A DNA stretch of 25,159 bases from JALTDM01 sp964421355 (GCA_964421355.1 CAYQWX010000023.1:1-25159), one strand, 5' to 3'. Counted from the stretch's first letter, positions 1 through 8,866 are shown. Notes: generated by a model not told the origin, from the sequence alone. Made by a program: numbers and translations.

Positions 1-2084
1 ACGGATGCTTTGCCCTGTCCGATACGATAGCAGTAAGCATAGACAGTTTTCCGTCATCACAATTATTTAGTAATGATGATACAACATTATGTATAGGTAC
101 AAATTTATATGTAGAAAATACGGAAGCATCTACCTTTTTGTGGAATACTGGAGATACTACCAACTTTATAACTATGCAGGATAGCGGTATATATTACCTT
201 ACTGCACATAATCAACGACAGTGCATAACACATGATACAGTTACAGTTTCTATATCAGGAATAGCCCCCATAGTAGATTTTTCTATTTATGGAATATGTC
301 AATATGATACTATTTTGTTTATAAATAATTCTTTTGCTCCGGACAGTAGTAATTTTTCTTCTTTTTTGTGGCAAATAGACACTCTTACCACATCACACAA
401 TCAAGATACTTCTTATGTGTTTCAAGATAGTGGTACTTACAGAATAGCACTTACTGTCAATACTGAAAACGGTTGTAGCAATACCATAAATAAATATTTA
501 CATATACATCATTTACCTGTTATTAGTTTATCATTTTTTCCTATTTGTAGCAACACACCTACTCTAATTGCTCCACAAGTCAACACATTTGGCATTCCTG
601 CTACCTACAAGTGGACATTAGACAGTAATATTATTTCAACAGCCGACACCCCAAATACAATACTAAATATTCCTCAATATGGTAATCACTATATCACTTT
701 GCAAGTAACAGATACTAACAATTGCAAAAGCACATATTATTCACAAATAGAAGTAAAACCTACACCAGAAGCAGATTTTTCATTTTCAGGAAAATGTGAA
801 AACAAATCTACAACTTTCACCAACCAAACAAACACTCTTTGGTATAATCCTCTAATCTTCAACAAATGGTATTTTGGAGACGGAGATAGTTCTCTATCAC
901 ATAATACCACTCACACTTATACAGACACAGGATACTATAATATAACCTTATACACTAAAGCCGTTAACGGATGTAAATCACAAATAAACAAATATATACA
1001 CATAAATCCTACACCTCACATCAACTTTACAGACACAATACTTTGTGCCAACACACAATATCACTTATTTACCAACATACAAAATGCTCCCATTCACTCT
1101 TATAAGTGGCTAATAGACTCTACTATATACAGCACAGATTCTATACTATCAATTATTTTTCCAGAAGCAAACACTCATCAACTTTTGATATATGCAACAA
1201 GTGATTCCTTATGCACATCTAATACTCAAACCACATTACACATACTACCTCAGCCACAAGCTACTTTCAACATTAGTTCTCAATACTTACCTCAAGGTCA
1301 TAGTATATATGCCAATGCAACAGATACTTCATATCCATATTATTTGTGGCAATTATATTCAGGACAATCCATCATAGATAGAGATACATTATGTGGAGCA
1401 TCATATTATTATTCACCCATATACGAACAAAACAATATGCTACTGCTAATTGTAAAAGACACCAATGGATGTTATGATACTTCTTTTACACAATTTTACA
1501 CATATAATTTCCATCAAATAAGAGTAAGCGTAATACAAGCTAAATATACTTACCAAGATAACTACTTGCAACTATATACACTATTGAAAAACGAAGGGGA
1601 AGCTCCTACTTCTGGATTTAAAATAATAAGTAAAATACAAGGGATAGGACAAATTGCCTCAACATACGATTCTACAATATATCCAAAAGAAACAAAATGG
1701 TATCAAATACCTTCAAACATTTATGCAAAACAATTGCCTCAAAGTATATGTTTATGGACAGAAAACAGCAATATTGAAGGATTCAACAATTCAAATGTAG
1801 TATGTATATCTCCATCTTCCGACTCGATACAAATACTAAATGTTTACCCTGTTCCTGCCAAAAATTATCTATATATGGATATTAATATGCCATATTATAA
1901 TGGAGATATTATCGCATATCTCACAAATACTTTAGGACAACAAAGTAAAACACAAATATTTAGAAATTTACACAAAGGAGTAAACACCTTAAAATTAAAT
2001 TTAAGAAATATAGGTAAGGGAATCTATATGCTCAATGTAATATCAGGAAGTTATTTTTATCAAGAAAAAATAATTGTTGATTAA
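1..2084 (+). CDS. PKD-repeat surface protein with T9SS C-terminal sorting domain (5' partial)
   Basis: The frame is open from the left edge of the window, so this is the last 693 or so residues of a longer secreted protein; the TTG at 138 is not a real start. Tandem Ig-like/PKD modules are visible. One carries the canonical KWYFGDGDSS core followed by HTYTDTGYYNITL, and others show an LW-x-TGD core or a closing GTY/GYY-x-I strand. They are separated by Cys-containing linkers such as ENGCSN and VNGCKS. Near 1510-1800 lies a CARDB-like beta domain (LLKNEGEAPTSGF). The last 80 or so residues start at VYPVPAKNYLYMDI and end in a GIYMLNV strand and EKIIVD, which is a type A T9SS sorting domain. 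The protein is therefore inferred to cross the outer membrane by T9SS and be anchored or released at the surface. No catalytic domain is visible in this part, so its role (adhesin or structural) is unknown. It converges with pyrF. Confidence 0.88.
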   Translation, partial: GCFALSDTIAVSIDSFPSSQLFSNDDTTLCIGTNLYVENTEASTFLWNTGDTTNFITMQDSGIYYLTAHNQRQCITHDTVTVSISGIAPIVDFSIYGICQYDTILFINNSFAPDSSNFSSFLWQIDTLTTSHNQDTSYVFQDSGTYRIALTVNTENGCSNTINKYLHIHHLPVISLSFFPICSNTPTLIAPQVNTFGIPATYKWTLDSNIISTADTPNTILNIPQYGNHYITLQVTDTNNCKSTYYSQIEVKPTPEADFSFSGKCENKSTTFTNQTNTLWYNPLIFNKWYFGDGDSSLSHNTTHTYTDTGYYNITLYTKAVNGCKSQINKYIHINPTPHINFTDTILCANTQYHLFTNIQNAPIHSYKWLIDSTIYSTDSILSIIFPEANTHQLLIYATSDSLCTSNTQTTLHILPQPQATFNISSQYLPQGHSIYANATDTSYPYYLWQLYSGQSIIDRDTLCGASYYYSPIYEQNNMLLLIVKDTNGCYDTSFTQFYTYNFHQIRVSVIQAKYTYQDNYLQLYTLLKNEGEAPTSGFKIISKIQGIGQIASTYDSTIYPKETKWYQIPSNIYAKQLPQSICLWTENSNIEGFNNSNVVCISPSSDSIQILNVYPVPAKNYLYMDINMPYYNGDIIAYLTNTLGQQSKTQIFRNLHKGVNTLKLNLRNIGKGIYMLNVISGSYFYQEKIIVD

Positions 2085-2092
2085 AAATCACC

Positions 2093-2911
2093 TTAGAAAG
2101 ACAATTGTCTTTCTATTTCTTTCTGCAATTTTTCAGCAGACAAATGTGCAGAATTTCTAAAATCATCACACACAGAAGCAAAAATTATTGAGCGTGAAGC
2201 ATTTATCATCAGTCCATAATTGCTTGACAAGCCTGCTTCCATTACTTCCTTTATACTACCTCCTTGAGCCCCCACACCAGGAACCAACAAAAAACTATCT
2301 GGAGTAATATTCCTTATTACCTTAATATAATCAGGTTTTGTTGCCCCTGCCACAAACATAATTTGCTCGGTTGTTCCCCAATTTATTGCCTTCGATATAA
2401 TGTACTCAAACAATTTTATTCCCTCTTTGTTTTCAAACAATTGTATTTCTCCTGCAGAATCATTGGAAGTAATAGCCAATAATATTACAGACTTATTCTC
2501 ATATTCCAAAAATGGTGCAACACTGTCGTATCCCATATAAGGCGACAATGTAATAGCATCAAAATCCATTTTATCAAAAAATGCTTTTGCATATTGTTTA
2601 GATGTATTGCCAATATCTCCAAGCTTGGCATCTGCTATCAAAAATATATCGGGATATTTATCTTTTATATATCTTACCGTAAGTTCAAGGCTTTTCCAAC
2701 CACCTAATCCTGCAGCTTCATAAAACGCCACATTTGGCTTGTACGCAATTGCATAATCAGCAGTAGCATCTATTATTGCTTTATTAAATTCATATTGAGG
2801 ATATTGAGTATTTAACACTACATCAGGCAACTTTTCCAACTCACTATCCAAGCCTACACATAATAGAGATTTTTTACTTTGTATATTTTTTATTACAACA
2901 TCTAAATTCAT
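2093..2911 (-). CDS. pyrF: Orotidine 5'-phosphate decarboxylase (272 aa, type 2 subfamily)
   Basis: Decarboxylates OMP to UMP, the last step of de novo pyrimidine synthesis, in the cytoplasm. The N-terminus has the strand LLCVGLDSE (residues 16-24). The catalytic Asp-Lys-Asp signature sits in LIADAKLGDIGNT (D94, K96, D99), and the phosphate-binding loop is LVPGVGAQGG near residues 209-218. The length of 272 and the DAKLGDIGNT form fit the longer type 2 (Mycobacterium-like) PyrF rather than the roughly 230-residue E. coli type. ATG start. It begins 13 bp after the prfA stop on the same strand, so it is probably cotranscribed with prfA. Its 3' end faces the PKD-protein gene tail to tail. Confidence 0.95.
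   Translation of the reverse strand: MNLDVVIKNIQSKKSLLCVGLDSELEKLPDVVLNTQYPQYEFNKAIIDATADYAIAYKPNVAFYEAAGLGGWKSLELTVRYIKDKYPDIFLIADAKLGDIGNTSKQYAKAFFDKMDFDAITLSPYMGYDSVAPFLEYENKSVILLAITSNDSAGEIQLFENKEGIKLFEYIISKAINWGTTEQIMFVAGATKPDYIKVIRNITPDSFLLVPGVGAQGGSIKEVMEAGLSSNYGLMINASRSIIFASVCDDFRNSAHLSAEKLQKEIERQLSF
2095..2114. terminator. 20-nt perfect palindrome between convergent genes, possible shared terminator
   Basis: AGAAAGACAATTGTCTTTCT reads the same on both strands. It lies inside the last codons of pyrF, 10 nt beyond the stop of the + strand gene. On the minus strand it is followed within a few bases by a short T run (GATTTTT). The + strand side has only a T-rich tail. The whole intergenic gap is 8 bp, so a bidirectional terminator would have to overlap coding sequence. 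The palindrome is direct observation; the termination role is inferred. Confidence 0.45.
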
Positions 2912-2924
2912 AATTAGGTATGTT

Positions 2925-4013
2925 TTACAATCCAGTTTCTTTTAAGCGTTCGGCATTTTCAGCCATCTGTAATTTTTCTATAAGTTCTCCAATATTTCCT
3001 TCCATAAACTCTTGCAAATTGTAAGCAGTATAATTTATTCTATGATCTGTTATGCGTCCTTGCGGAAAGTTATATGTTCTGATTTTTGCCGAACGATCTC
3101 CTGTAGAAACCATTGATTTTCGTTGTGCAGTAATTTCAGCTTGCTTTTTTTCCAATTCTATTTGATACAAACGGGCACGAAGTTCTTTCATTGCCTTCTC
3201 AAGATTACGAGTTTGTGAACGCTCGTCCTGACAAGAAACAACAATACCAGTTGGAATATGTGTAAGCCTTACAGCAGAATATGTGGTGTTTACAGACTGC
3301 CCCCCAGGACCTGATGAACAAAAAATATCTTTTCTTATTTCGTCTGGTTTGATTTCTATATCTATATCTTCCACTTCGGGAAATACTGCCACACTCACAG
3401 CCGAAGTATGCACACGACCTTGTGTTTCCGTTTGAGGCACACGCTGCACACGATGTACACCCGCCTCATACTTCAACATTCCATAAGCTCCTTCACCTAT
3501 TATGTTTGCAACTATTTCCTTATACCCCCCAACAGTTCCTTCCGTAAAACGTGTTACTTCTATTTTCCAGCCCTTTGTTTCACAAAACTTTTGATACATT
3601 CTAAATAACTCTCCTGCAAACAGACTTGCTTCGTCACCTCCCGTTCCTGCTCTTATTTCAATTATTGCATTTTTATCATCTTCGGGGTTTTTAGGTAACA
3701 AAAGTATTTTTATTCTCTCTTCTAATTCGGGAACCTTATTTTCCAACTCTTCTAACTCCTCTTTGGCAAGTTCTTTCATTTCAGGATCGTCTTCCGTTTC
3801 AAGTAATTCTTTGTTGGCATTTATATTACTTAATGCATTACTATATTCTTTGTAAGCATCTACTATGGGTTTCAAATGCTTATATTCTTTATTTATTTGT
3901 ATAAATTTTTTATTATCCGCTATTATATCGGGATTAGATAAATCTTCTTCCAGTTTTTTAAACTTATGTTCTATTTCTTTTAATTTCTCCAATAATAAAT
4001 TGTATTCTGCCAT
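2925..4013 (-). CDS. prfA: Peptide chain release factor 1
   Basis: Class I release factor, which recognises UAA and UAG in the ribosomal A site and triggers peptidyl-tRNA hydrolysis. At 362 aa it has the usual RF1 length. The N-terminal coiled region is very charged (residues 1-105). The codon-recognition motif PxT is present as PQT (193-195, in RVPQTETQGR), which marks RF1 rather than RF2 (SPF). The GGQ motif is at 237-239 in SSGPGGQSVNTTYSAVRLTH. The C-terminal helix keeps DHRINYTAYNL. ATG start, with a TAACTTTG promoter-like box 20 nt upstream. It is preceded by the terminator of the accC operon, so it probably has its own transcript together with pyrF. Confidence 0.97.
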   Translation of the reverse strand: MAEYNLLLEKLKEIEHKFKKLEEDLSNPDIIADNKKFIQINKEYKHLKPIVDAYKEYSNALSNINANKELLETEDDPEMKELAKEELEELENKVPELEERIKILLLPKNPEDDKNAIIEIRAGTGGDEASLFAGELFRMYQKFCETKGWKIEVTRFTEGTVGGYKEIVANIIGEGAYGMLKYEAGVHRVQRVPQTETQGRVHTSAVSVAVFPEVEDIDIEIKPDEIRKDIFCSSGPGGQSVNTTYSAVRLTHIPTGIVVSCQDERSQTRNLEKAMKELRARLYQIELEKKQAEITAQRKSMVSTGDRSAKIRTYNFPQGRITDHRINYTAYNLQEFMEGNIGELIEKLQMAENAERLKETGL

Positions 4014-4033
4014 TTTTTTCTATATTTAACACA

Positions 4034-4041
4034 CAAAGTTA
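4034..4041 (-). promoter_or_regulatory. Putative Bacteroidota -7 box upstream of prfA
   Basis: The minus strand reads TAACTTTG, matching the TAnnTTTG consensus, 20 nt before the prfA ATG and just downstream of the accC terminator. A clear TTTG -33 element at the expected spacing is not evident. Confidence 0.5.
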
Positions 4042-4072
4042 TATCAAATTAACACACTAAATAAATTATAAC

Positions 4073-4104
4073 AAAAAAATAGGGCTGTTAGTTATTTACA
4101 GCCC
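4073..4104 (-). terminator. Intrinsic terminator of the yceD-accC operon
   Basis: On the minus strand a perfect 7-bp stem, GGGCTGT (4104-4098) and ACAGCCC (4088-4082), encloses a 9-nt loop and runs straight into TATTTTTTT. It lies 25 bp after the accC stop. The + strand side also has a T-rich tail, but no + strand gene reads into it. Confidence 0.85.
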
Positions 4105-4128
4105 CATTTATTTTTCTATAAAATAAAT

Positions 4129-5463
4129 CTAATATTCAAACTCTTCAAGAAACTTTGTAGTATATTTTCCTTTTACAAAATTCTCATCTTCAAGCAATTT
4201 TAAATGAAAAGGTATAGTTGTTTTTATTCCTTCAATAACAAATTCTTCCAACGCTCTTTTCATTTTTGCTATCACTTCTTCTCTTGTTTGTGCTACCGCA
4301 ATCAATTTTGCAATCATTGAGTCATAATAAGGAGGAATAGTATATCCCTGATACACATGAGTATCTACACGTATTCCATGCCCACCTGGAATGTTTAAAG
4401 AAGTAATGGTTCCTGGAGAAGGTCTAAAATCATTATCAGGATCTTCTGCATTTATTCTACACTCCATTGCAACCATTTTAGGAAAATAGTTTTTTCCGGA
4501 TATTTTTTCTCCTGCAGCAATTTTTATTTGCTCCCGTATTAAATCATAACTTATAACTTCCTCTGTAATAGGATGTTCCACCTGAATACGGGTATTCATT
4601 TCCATAAAGTAATAATTCTTGTGTTTATCCACGAGGAATTCTACTGTTCCCACTCCTTCATAATTTATTGCTTTTGCTGCTTTTACTGCTGCTTCTCCCA
4701 TTTCACTTCTCAAAGTAGGAGTCATTATTGGTGAAGGTGTTTCTTCCAGTAGTTTTTGGTGTCTTCTTTGTATAGAGCAATCTCTTTCTGACAAGTGGCA
4801 TACCTTACCATATTGATCTCCTGCTATTTGTATTTCCACATGTTTCGGCTCTTCTATAAATTTCTCCATATATACCCCATCGTTACCAAAAGCAGCTTGT
4901 GCTTCTCCTCTAGCCATATTCCAAGCGGTTTCTAAATCATCCTCTTTCCAAACTACACGCATTCCTTTTCCACCTCCACCGGCAGTAGCTTTTAGTATAA
5001 CTGGATAACCTATTTCTTCTGCAATTTTTCTTGCTTCTTTAAGATCTTTTAGTAATCCGTCCGAACCGGGAATAGTAGGCACTCCTACTTTTTTCATAGT
5101 AGCTTTGGCAGTAGCCTTATCTCCCATTGCAAGCATCATTTCGGGAGTAGGTCCTATAAATTTTATCTCATTTTCTTGGCACACGCTGGCAAAACTTGCA
5201 TTTTCTGCCAAAAATCCATAACCAGGATGAATAGCATCTGCATTAGTAAGCTCTGCCGCAGCAATTATTGCAGGAATGTTTAGATAAGAATCTTTACTAT
5301 TAGGTGGTCCTATACAAACAGCTTCATCAGCAAATTTCACATGCAAGCTATCTTTGTCTGCTGTAGAATAAACCGCCACAGTAGAAATGCCCATTTCTTT
5401 ACAAGTGCGGATTATTCTTAAAGCTATTTCACCTCTATTGGCAATTAATATTTTCTTAAACAT
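4129..5463 (-). CDS. accC: Biotin carboxylase subunit of acetyl-CoA carboxylase
   Basis: ATP-dependent carboxylation of the biotin carried by AccB, the first half-reaction of malonyl-CoA formation. The N-terminus MFKKILIANRGEIALRIIR is diagnostic. The ATP-grasp glycine loop GGGGKGMR lies at 162-169. The catalytic and bicarbonate-site signature is MEMNTRIQVEHPITEEV (E288, N290, R292, E296). At 444 aa it is the size of the E. coli-type stand-alone subunit and is not fused to a carboxyltransferase. It is 12 bp downstream of accB, in the same operon. No accA or accD is seen in this window. A strong terminator follows. Confidence 0.97.
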   Translation of the reverse strand: MFKKILIANRGEIALRIIRTCKEMGISTVAVYSTADKDSLHVKFADEAVCIGPPNSKDSYLNIPAIIAAAELTNADAIHPGYGFLAENASFASVCQENEIKFIGPTPEMMLAMGDKATAKATMKKVGVPTIPGSDGLLKDLKEARKIAEEIGYPVILKATAGGGGKGMRVVWKEDDLETAWNMARGEAQAAFGNDGVYMEKFIEEPKHVEIQIAGDQYGKVCHLSERDCSIQRRHQKLLEETPSPIMTPTLRSEMGEAAVKAAKAINYEGVGTVEFLVDKHKNYYFMEMNTRIQVEHPITEEVISYDLIREQIKIAAGEKISGKNYFPKMVAMECRINAEDPDNDFRPSPGTITSLNIPGGHGIRVDTHVYQGYTIPPYYDSMIAKLIAVAQTREEVIAKMKRALEEFVIEGIKTTIPFHLKLLEDENFVKGKYTTKFLEEFEY

Positions 5464-5475
5464 AAATCACCAAGA

Positions 5476-5961
5476 TTATACGGGTTCAATTAAGAATAAA
5501 GGTTGATCAAATTCTACAGGAGAAGCATCATCTACAAGAATTTTAACGATCTTTCCATCTAATTCGGCTTCTACTTCATTGAACAATTTCATTGCCTCTA
5601 TTAGACAAAGAGTTTGACCCTTTCTAACTTCTTCTCCTACATTGACAAAAGGAGGTTTGTCAGGAGCGGGCTTTCGGTAAAATGTACCCACCATTGGCGA
5701 TTTTACCACATGGTATTTTGATTCGTCTAAAGTTTCTACTGAAGAAACTTCTTTAGGAGCATCACCCTCATTATTATTTACCACTGTTTGTTGTTGAGGC
5801 ATAGCCATTACTTGTTGAGATGGTATTACTTGTTGAGCAACAGCAGTTGCAGGCAATTGAGTTCTTATAGTTATTTTAAGATCTTCGCTTTCTACAATTA
5901 CTTCAGCGGCTCCTGTTTTTACCACCGCCTCTACAAATTGTTGTATTTTTTTATAATCCAT
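5476..5961 (-). CDS. accB: Biotin carboxyl carrier protein of acetyl-CoA carboxylase
   Basis: 161 aa. The N-terminal segment (MDYKKIQQFVEAV, then VIVESEDLKITI) is the usual BCCP lead-in. A Gln/Pro/Val-rich flexible linker covers roughly residues 35-68. The C-terminal biotinyl domain contains IEAMKLFNEVEAE, with K125 as the biotinylated lysine; the residues after the lysine are LFN rather than the common MMN/LMN, a mild variation. The thumb-like PMVGTFYRKPAPDKPPF marks the acetyl-CoA carboxylase type. It lies between fabH (35 bp upstream) and accC (12 bp downstream), so carrier and carboxylase are made together. Confidence 0.96.
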   Translation of the reverse strand: MDYKKIQQFVEAVVKTGAAEVIVESEDLKITIRTQLPATAVAQQVIPSQQVMAMPQQQTVVNNNEGDAPKEVSSVETLDESKYHVVKSPMVGTFYRKPAPDKPPFVNVGEEVRKGQTLCLIEAMKLFNEVEAELDGKIVKILVDDASPVEFDQPLFLIEPV

Positions 5962-5996
5962 AATTAAAAATTTTTCTAATTTAATTTTATGTTATA

Positions 5997-7001
5997 CTAT
6001 TTCTGATAGTTATATCCCCACTTAACATACATGGCTCCCCAAGTAAAACCTGCACCAAATGCAGACAAAATTAGTTTATCTCCTTTTTTCAACTTCGGCT
6101 CCCATTCCCATAACAATAATGGTATTGTTGCCGCAGTAGTATTCCCGTATTTATGTATGTTTATCATAACTTGTTCTTTATTTATCCCCATTCTACGGGC
6201 AGTGGCATCTATTATTCTCATATTTGCCTGATGAGGTACAAGCCAAGCAAGTTCGTCAGGTTCAATGTTGTGCTTTTGCATCATTTCCAATGAAATATCA
6301 GCCATTTTAGATACTGCAGCTTTAAAAACAGGCTGTCCCTCTTGGTATATATAATGCCACCGGGCATCTATCGTATCATAAGTTGGCGGATTTAACGATC
6401 CTCCCGCTTTTTGATGCAACCATTCTCTTCCTGCTCCATCTACATGCAAAGTGGCATCTATTATGCCGTAATCTTCATTTGTTGCTTCCAATAGGACTGC
6501 CGCTGCACCATCTCCAAAAATAGGGCAAACGGTTCTATCTGTATAATCTACAATTGTTGACATTTTTTCCGCTCCCAATACTATGGCTTTTTTTACCATT
6601 CCGCTTTCTATATATTTTGTTGCCGTAGTAAGAGCAAATAAAAATCCCGAACAACCTGCATTTATATCAAAACTAAATGCATTTTTTATACCTGCCATAT
6701 CACTTATTATGTTTGCAGTGGCAGGAAAAACCATATCGGGTGTAACTGTTGCACATATTACAAGGTCTATATCATCAGGAGATGTTGCAGTTTTTTCCAA
6801 CAACTGATTTACAGCTTGTGTTCCCATATAGGCAGACGCCTTATCTCTATCCTTCATTATTCTGCGTTCTTTTATTCCTATACGGGTCATTATCCACTCA
6901 TCGGAAGTTTCTACCATTTGAGCCAATTCGTCATTGCTCAAACGGTCTTCCGGCAAGAAAGCTCCTACCCCTGTTATAACAGCTCTTGTATTATTTTGCA
7001 T
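5997..7001 (-). CDS. fabH: Beta-ketoacyl-ACP synthase III
   Basis: Condenses a short acyl-CoA with malonyl-ACP to start fatty-acid synthesis. The catalytic triad is visible: C117 in INAGCSGFLFAL, H257 in WLVPHQANMRII and N287 in IHKYGNTTAATIP. The length of 334 aa is typical. Its ATG lies inside the last codons of plsX (11-nt overlap), which indicates translational coupling. Its position between plsX and accBC puts the enzyme beside its malonyl-CoA supply and beside phospholipid initiation. Confidence 0.96.
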   Translation of the reverse strand: MQNNTRAVITGVGAFLPEDRLSNDELAQMVETSDEWIMTRIGIKERRIMKDRDKASAYMGTQAVNQLLEKTATSPDDIDLVICATVTPDMVFPATANIISDMAGIKNAFSFDINAGCSGFLFALTTATKYIESGMVKKAIVLGAEKMSTIVDYTDRTVCPIFGDGAAAVLLEATNEDYGIIDATLHVDGAGREWLHQKAGGSLNPPTYDTIDARWHYIYQEGQPVFKAAVSKMADISLEMMQKHNIEPDELAWLVPHQANMRIIDATARRMGINKEQVMINIHKYGNTTAATIPLLLWEWEPKLKKGDKLILSAFGAGFTWGAMYVKWGYNYQK

Positions 7002-7947
7002 TCAAAAAGAAGTTTTTTATCCTTTGTCTCACATCGGATTCTGCCATTTCTATTCCATGTAAAATCAGATTCTTTATAGCAATTGCATTTGAATGTCCAT
7101 GACCTATAAGCACTGTAGCATCTATTCCTAATATGGAAGTGCCTCCATAATTTTCATAATTAAACACTTCAAAAAACTGATCTTTTATATTTTTATGCTT
7201 TATCAGCTTATATATGGACTCTGCTTCTTTTAATACAATATTACCGGTAAATCCATCACACACTATTATATCGGATTCATGTTCACAAAAAATGTGATTT
7301 GGTTCTAAATTACCAATAAAGTTTATATCTTTATTGGCATCCAAAAGTTTATAAGCCGCTTTAGTCAAGATATTACCCTTTTCCGGCTCACTTCCAATAT
7401 TCAATAAAGATACTTTTGGTTTTTCTATATGCTGTACTGCTTGTGCATACAAAGACCCTAAAAGTGCAAATTGTTCCAAGTATTCAGGTTTGCAATCTGC
7501 ATTCAATCCAACATCCAATACAACACCATAAGTTCCATCAGCTTTAGGCATTGGGCTTGATATACAAGGACGCAATAATCCTTCTATGGGACGCACAGTG
7601 CTCATTACAGCCGCTAACAAAGCTCCTGTATTACCTGCACTCACAAAAGCATCTGTCTTTCCTTGTATGTGGTACAATACTCCTTTTACAATAGAAGACT
7701 CTCTTTTAGAAGCTACAGCTCTGGTTGGGTTTTCACCCATTTCTATGTCATCTTTACTTGCAACAGCTACTACTCTTTCAGTATCTATATTATTTTTTTC
7801 TAAATAATCATCTATAAACTTTTTATCACCAAACAAGTAAAGAACAACATCTTTCTTATCATGGACAGTATCCAAAAACAATTTCACACCGTCCATTACT
7901 ACTTGAGGAGCAAAATCTCCTCCTTGTACATCTACTCCAATTTTCAT
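6991..7947 (-). CDS. plsX: Phosphate acyltransferase PlsX
   Basis: Converts acyl-ACP to acyl-phosphate for PlsY, the first committed step of phosphatidic acid synthesis in most bacteria, acting at the inner face of the membrane. The N-terminus MKIGVDVQGGDFAPQ carries the family's GGD-x-x-P motif. Further family blocks are SAGNTGALLAA (103-113), DVGLNADCKPEYL and IIVCDGFTGNIVLK. The 318-residue length is normal. It is 25 bp after rpmF and overlaps fabH by 11 nt in an rpmF-plsX-fabH order found in many bacteria. Confidence 0.96.
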   Translation of the reverse strand: MKIGVDVQGGDFAPQVVMDGVKLFLDTVHDKKDVVLYLFGDKKFIDDYLEKNNIDTERVVAVASKDDIEMGENPTRAVASKRESSIVKGVLYHIQGKTDAFVSAGNTGALLAAVMSTVRPIEGLLRPCISSPMPKADGTYGVVLDVGLNADCKPEYLEQFALLGSLYAQAVQHIEKPKVSLLNIGSEPEKGNILTKAAYKLLDANKDINFIGNLEPNHIFCEHESDIIVCDGFTGNIVLKEAESIYKLIKHKNIKDQFFEVFNYENYGGTSILGIDATVLIGHGHSNAIAIKNLILHGIEMAESDVRQRIKNFFLNAK

Positions 7948-7972
7948 AACTAAAATATTATTGGAGTTGGTA

Positions 7973-8161
7973 CTACGCTTCTTCTTTTGATATTATGATT
8001 TGTCCCTTATAATACAAGTTTCCTTCAAACCAATGTGCTCTATGTCTTAAATGTGCTTCTCCTGTTTTAGGGTCATAAGATATAGTTGGTTTTGTTGCTT
8101 TGTAATGAGTTCTTCTTTTGTCTCTTCTTTGTTTTGAAATTTTGTGTTTTGGATGTGCCAT
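7973..8161 (-). CDS. rpmF: Ribosomal protein bL32, cysteine-free (zinc-independent) form
   Basis: 62-aa basic protein that starts MAHPKHKISKQRRDKRRTHY, the bL32 signature. The zinc-ribbon positions are not cysteines: the stretch reads SYDPKTGEAHLRHRAHWFEG, with no Cys in the whole protein. This is the C-minus type of L32 that I recall from flavobacteria-like lineages, whereas Bacteroides-type L32 keeps the CxxC pair. It lies 35 bp downstream of the DUF177 gene and 25 bp upstream of plsX, the classic yceD-rpmF-plsX order. Confidence 0.96.
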   Translation of the reverse strand: MAHPKHKISKQRRDKRRTHYKATKPTISYDPKTGEAHLRHRAHWFEGNLYYKGQIIISKEEA

Positions 8162-8196
8162 AATTTTCTACTTTTAAAGGTTAAACACTTAAAATT

Positions 8197-8730
8197 TTAA
8201 TCGTTTAGAAGACTCTTCAGTTGTTCGAATGGCGAATCTTCTTTTTCTTCTATTTCCTTATCTTCTACTTTATATTTATTTAAAATAGTTAACATTTTAG
8301 GATTACAAGTACTTTTTCCGTTTTCATCTAACGGATGAATTTTTCGTATTGGTATGGTCAATGCCGCATCTTCATATAACCACTGTGCAACATTTATAGA
8401 TTGCTGATTTTCAGGAATTATCAACATGTGTTCATCTGTATCATTATATTCCTCTCCTATTTTCACAAGTTGTGTTTGCTCCACATTTATCGGATACATA
8501 AAAGTATCCAAACATCTATCGCATACTAATTCTATTTCTCCTTGTATCTTGTATAAGAACTCAAAAAGTTTGTTTTTTTTATTGAGGAGTAAATTCACTT
8601 TAAGATTAGCATGCTCTATTAATGAATGCTCAAATAATGAGAAAAACTCATCATTCAGGTCATAGTCAAAAAAGTACTCACCGTCTTTACGTCCTTCTAT
8701 TATTATGTCAAAATCGCTAATCTTAACCAT
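8197..8730 (-). CDS. DUF177/YceD family protein
   Basis: 177 aa. It is recognised by the central ELVCDRCLDTFMYPI block (C70 and C73 in a CxxC pair), by the acidic tail and by its position directly upstream of rpmF. In plants and bacteria DUF177 proteins have been linked to 23S rRNA accumulation, but the biochemical role is still unclear and nothing here adds to it. It is the first gene of the operon running to accC. A TACCTTTG promoter-like box lies 19 nt before the ATG. Confidence 0.88.
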   Translation of the reverse strand: MVKISDFDIIIEGRKDGEYFFDYDLNDEFFSLFEHSLIEHANLKVNLLLNKKNKLFEFLYKIQGEIELVCDRCLDTFMYPINVEQTQLVKIGEEYNDTDEHMLIIPENQQSINVAQWLYEDAALTIPIRKIHPLDENGKSTCNPKMLTILNKYKVEDKEIEEKEDSPFEQLKSLLND

Positions 8731-8749
8731 ACTATCTCAATAAACGGCA

Positions 8750-8757
8750 CAAAGGTA
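8750..8757 (-). promoter_or_regulatory. Putative promoter -7 box of the yceD-rpmF-plsX-fabH-accBC operon
   Basis: The minus strand reads TACCTTTG (TAnnTTTG consensus), 19 nt upstream of the DUF177 ATG. It is the only such box seen ahead of this six-gene block. The -33 region is A-rich with no clear TTTG. Confidence 0.5.
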
Positions 8758-8829
8758 ATTATTTTTTCTTTTGATTATTTTCTTTTAATTAAGTTTTTGA
8801 AACATGATGATCACAAAAAAACTAATAAT

Positions 8830-8866
8830 CAAAATAAAAAAAGACAGGACACAGCCTGCCTTTTTT
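8830..8866 (-). terminator. Intrinsic terminator after the OmpA/PorE-like gene
   Basis: The minus strand reads GGCAGG (8860-8855), a 6-nt loop, then CCTGTC (8848-8843), with one G-T wobble in the stem, followed by a run of seven T. An A run precedes it. It sits 27 bp past the stop at 8888, before the next promoter at 8757. Confidence 0.8.
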
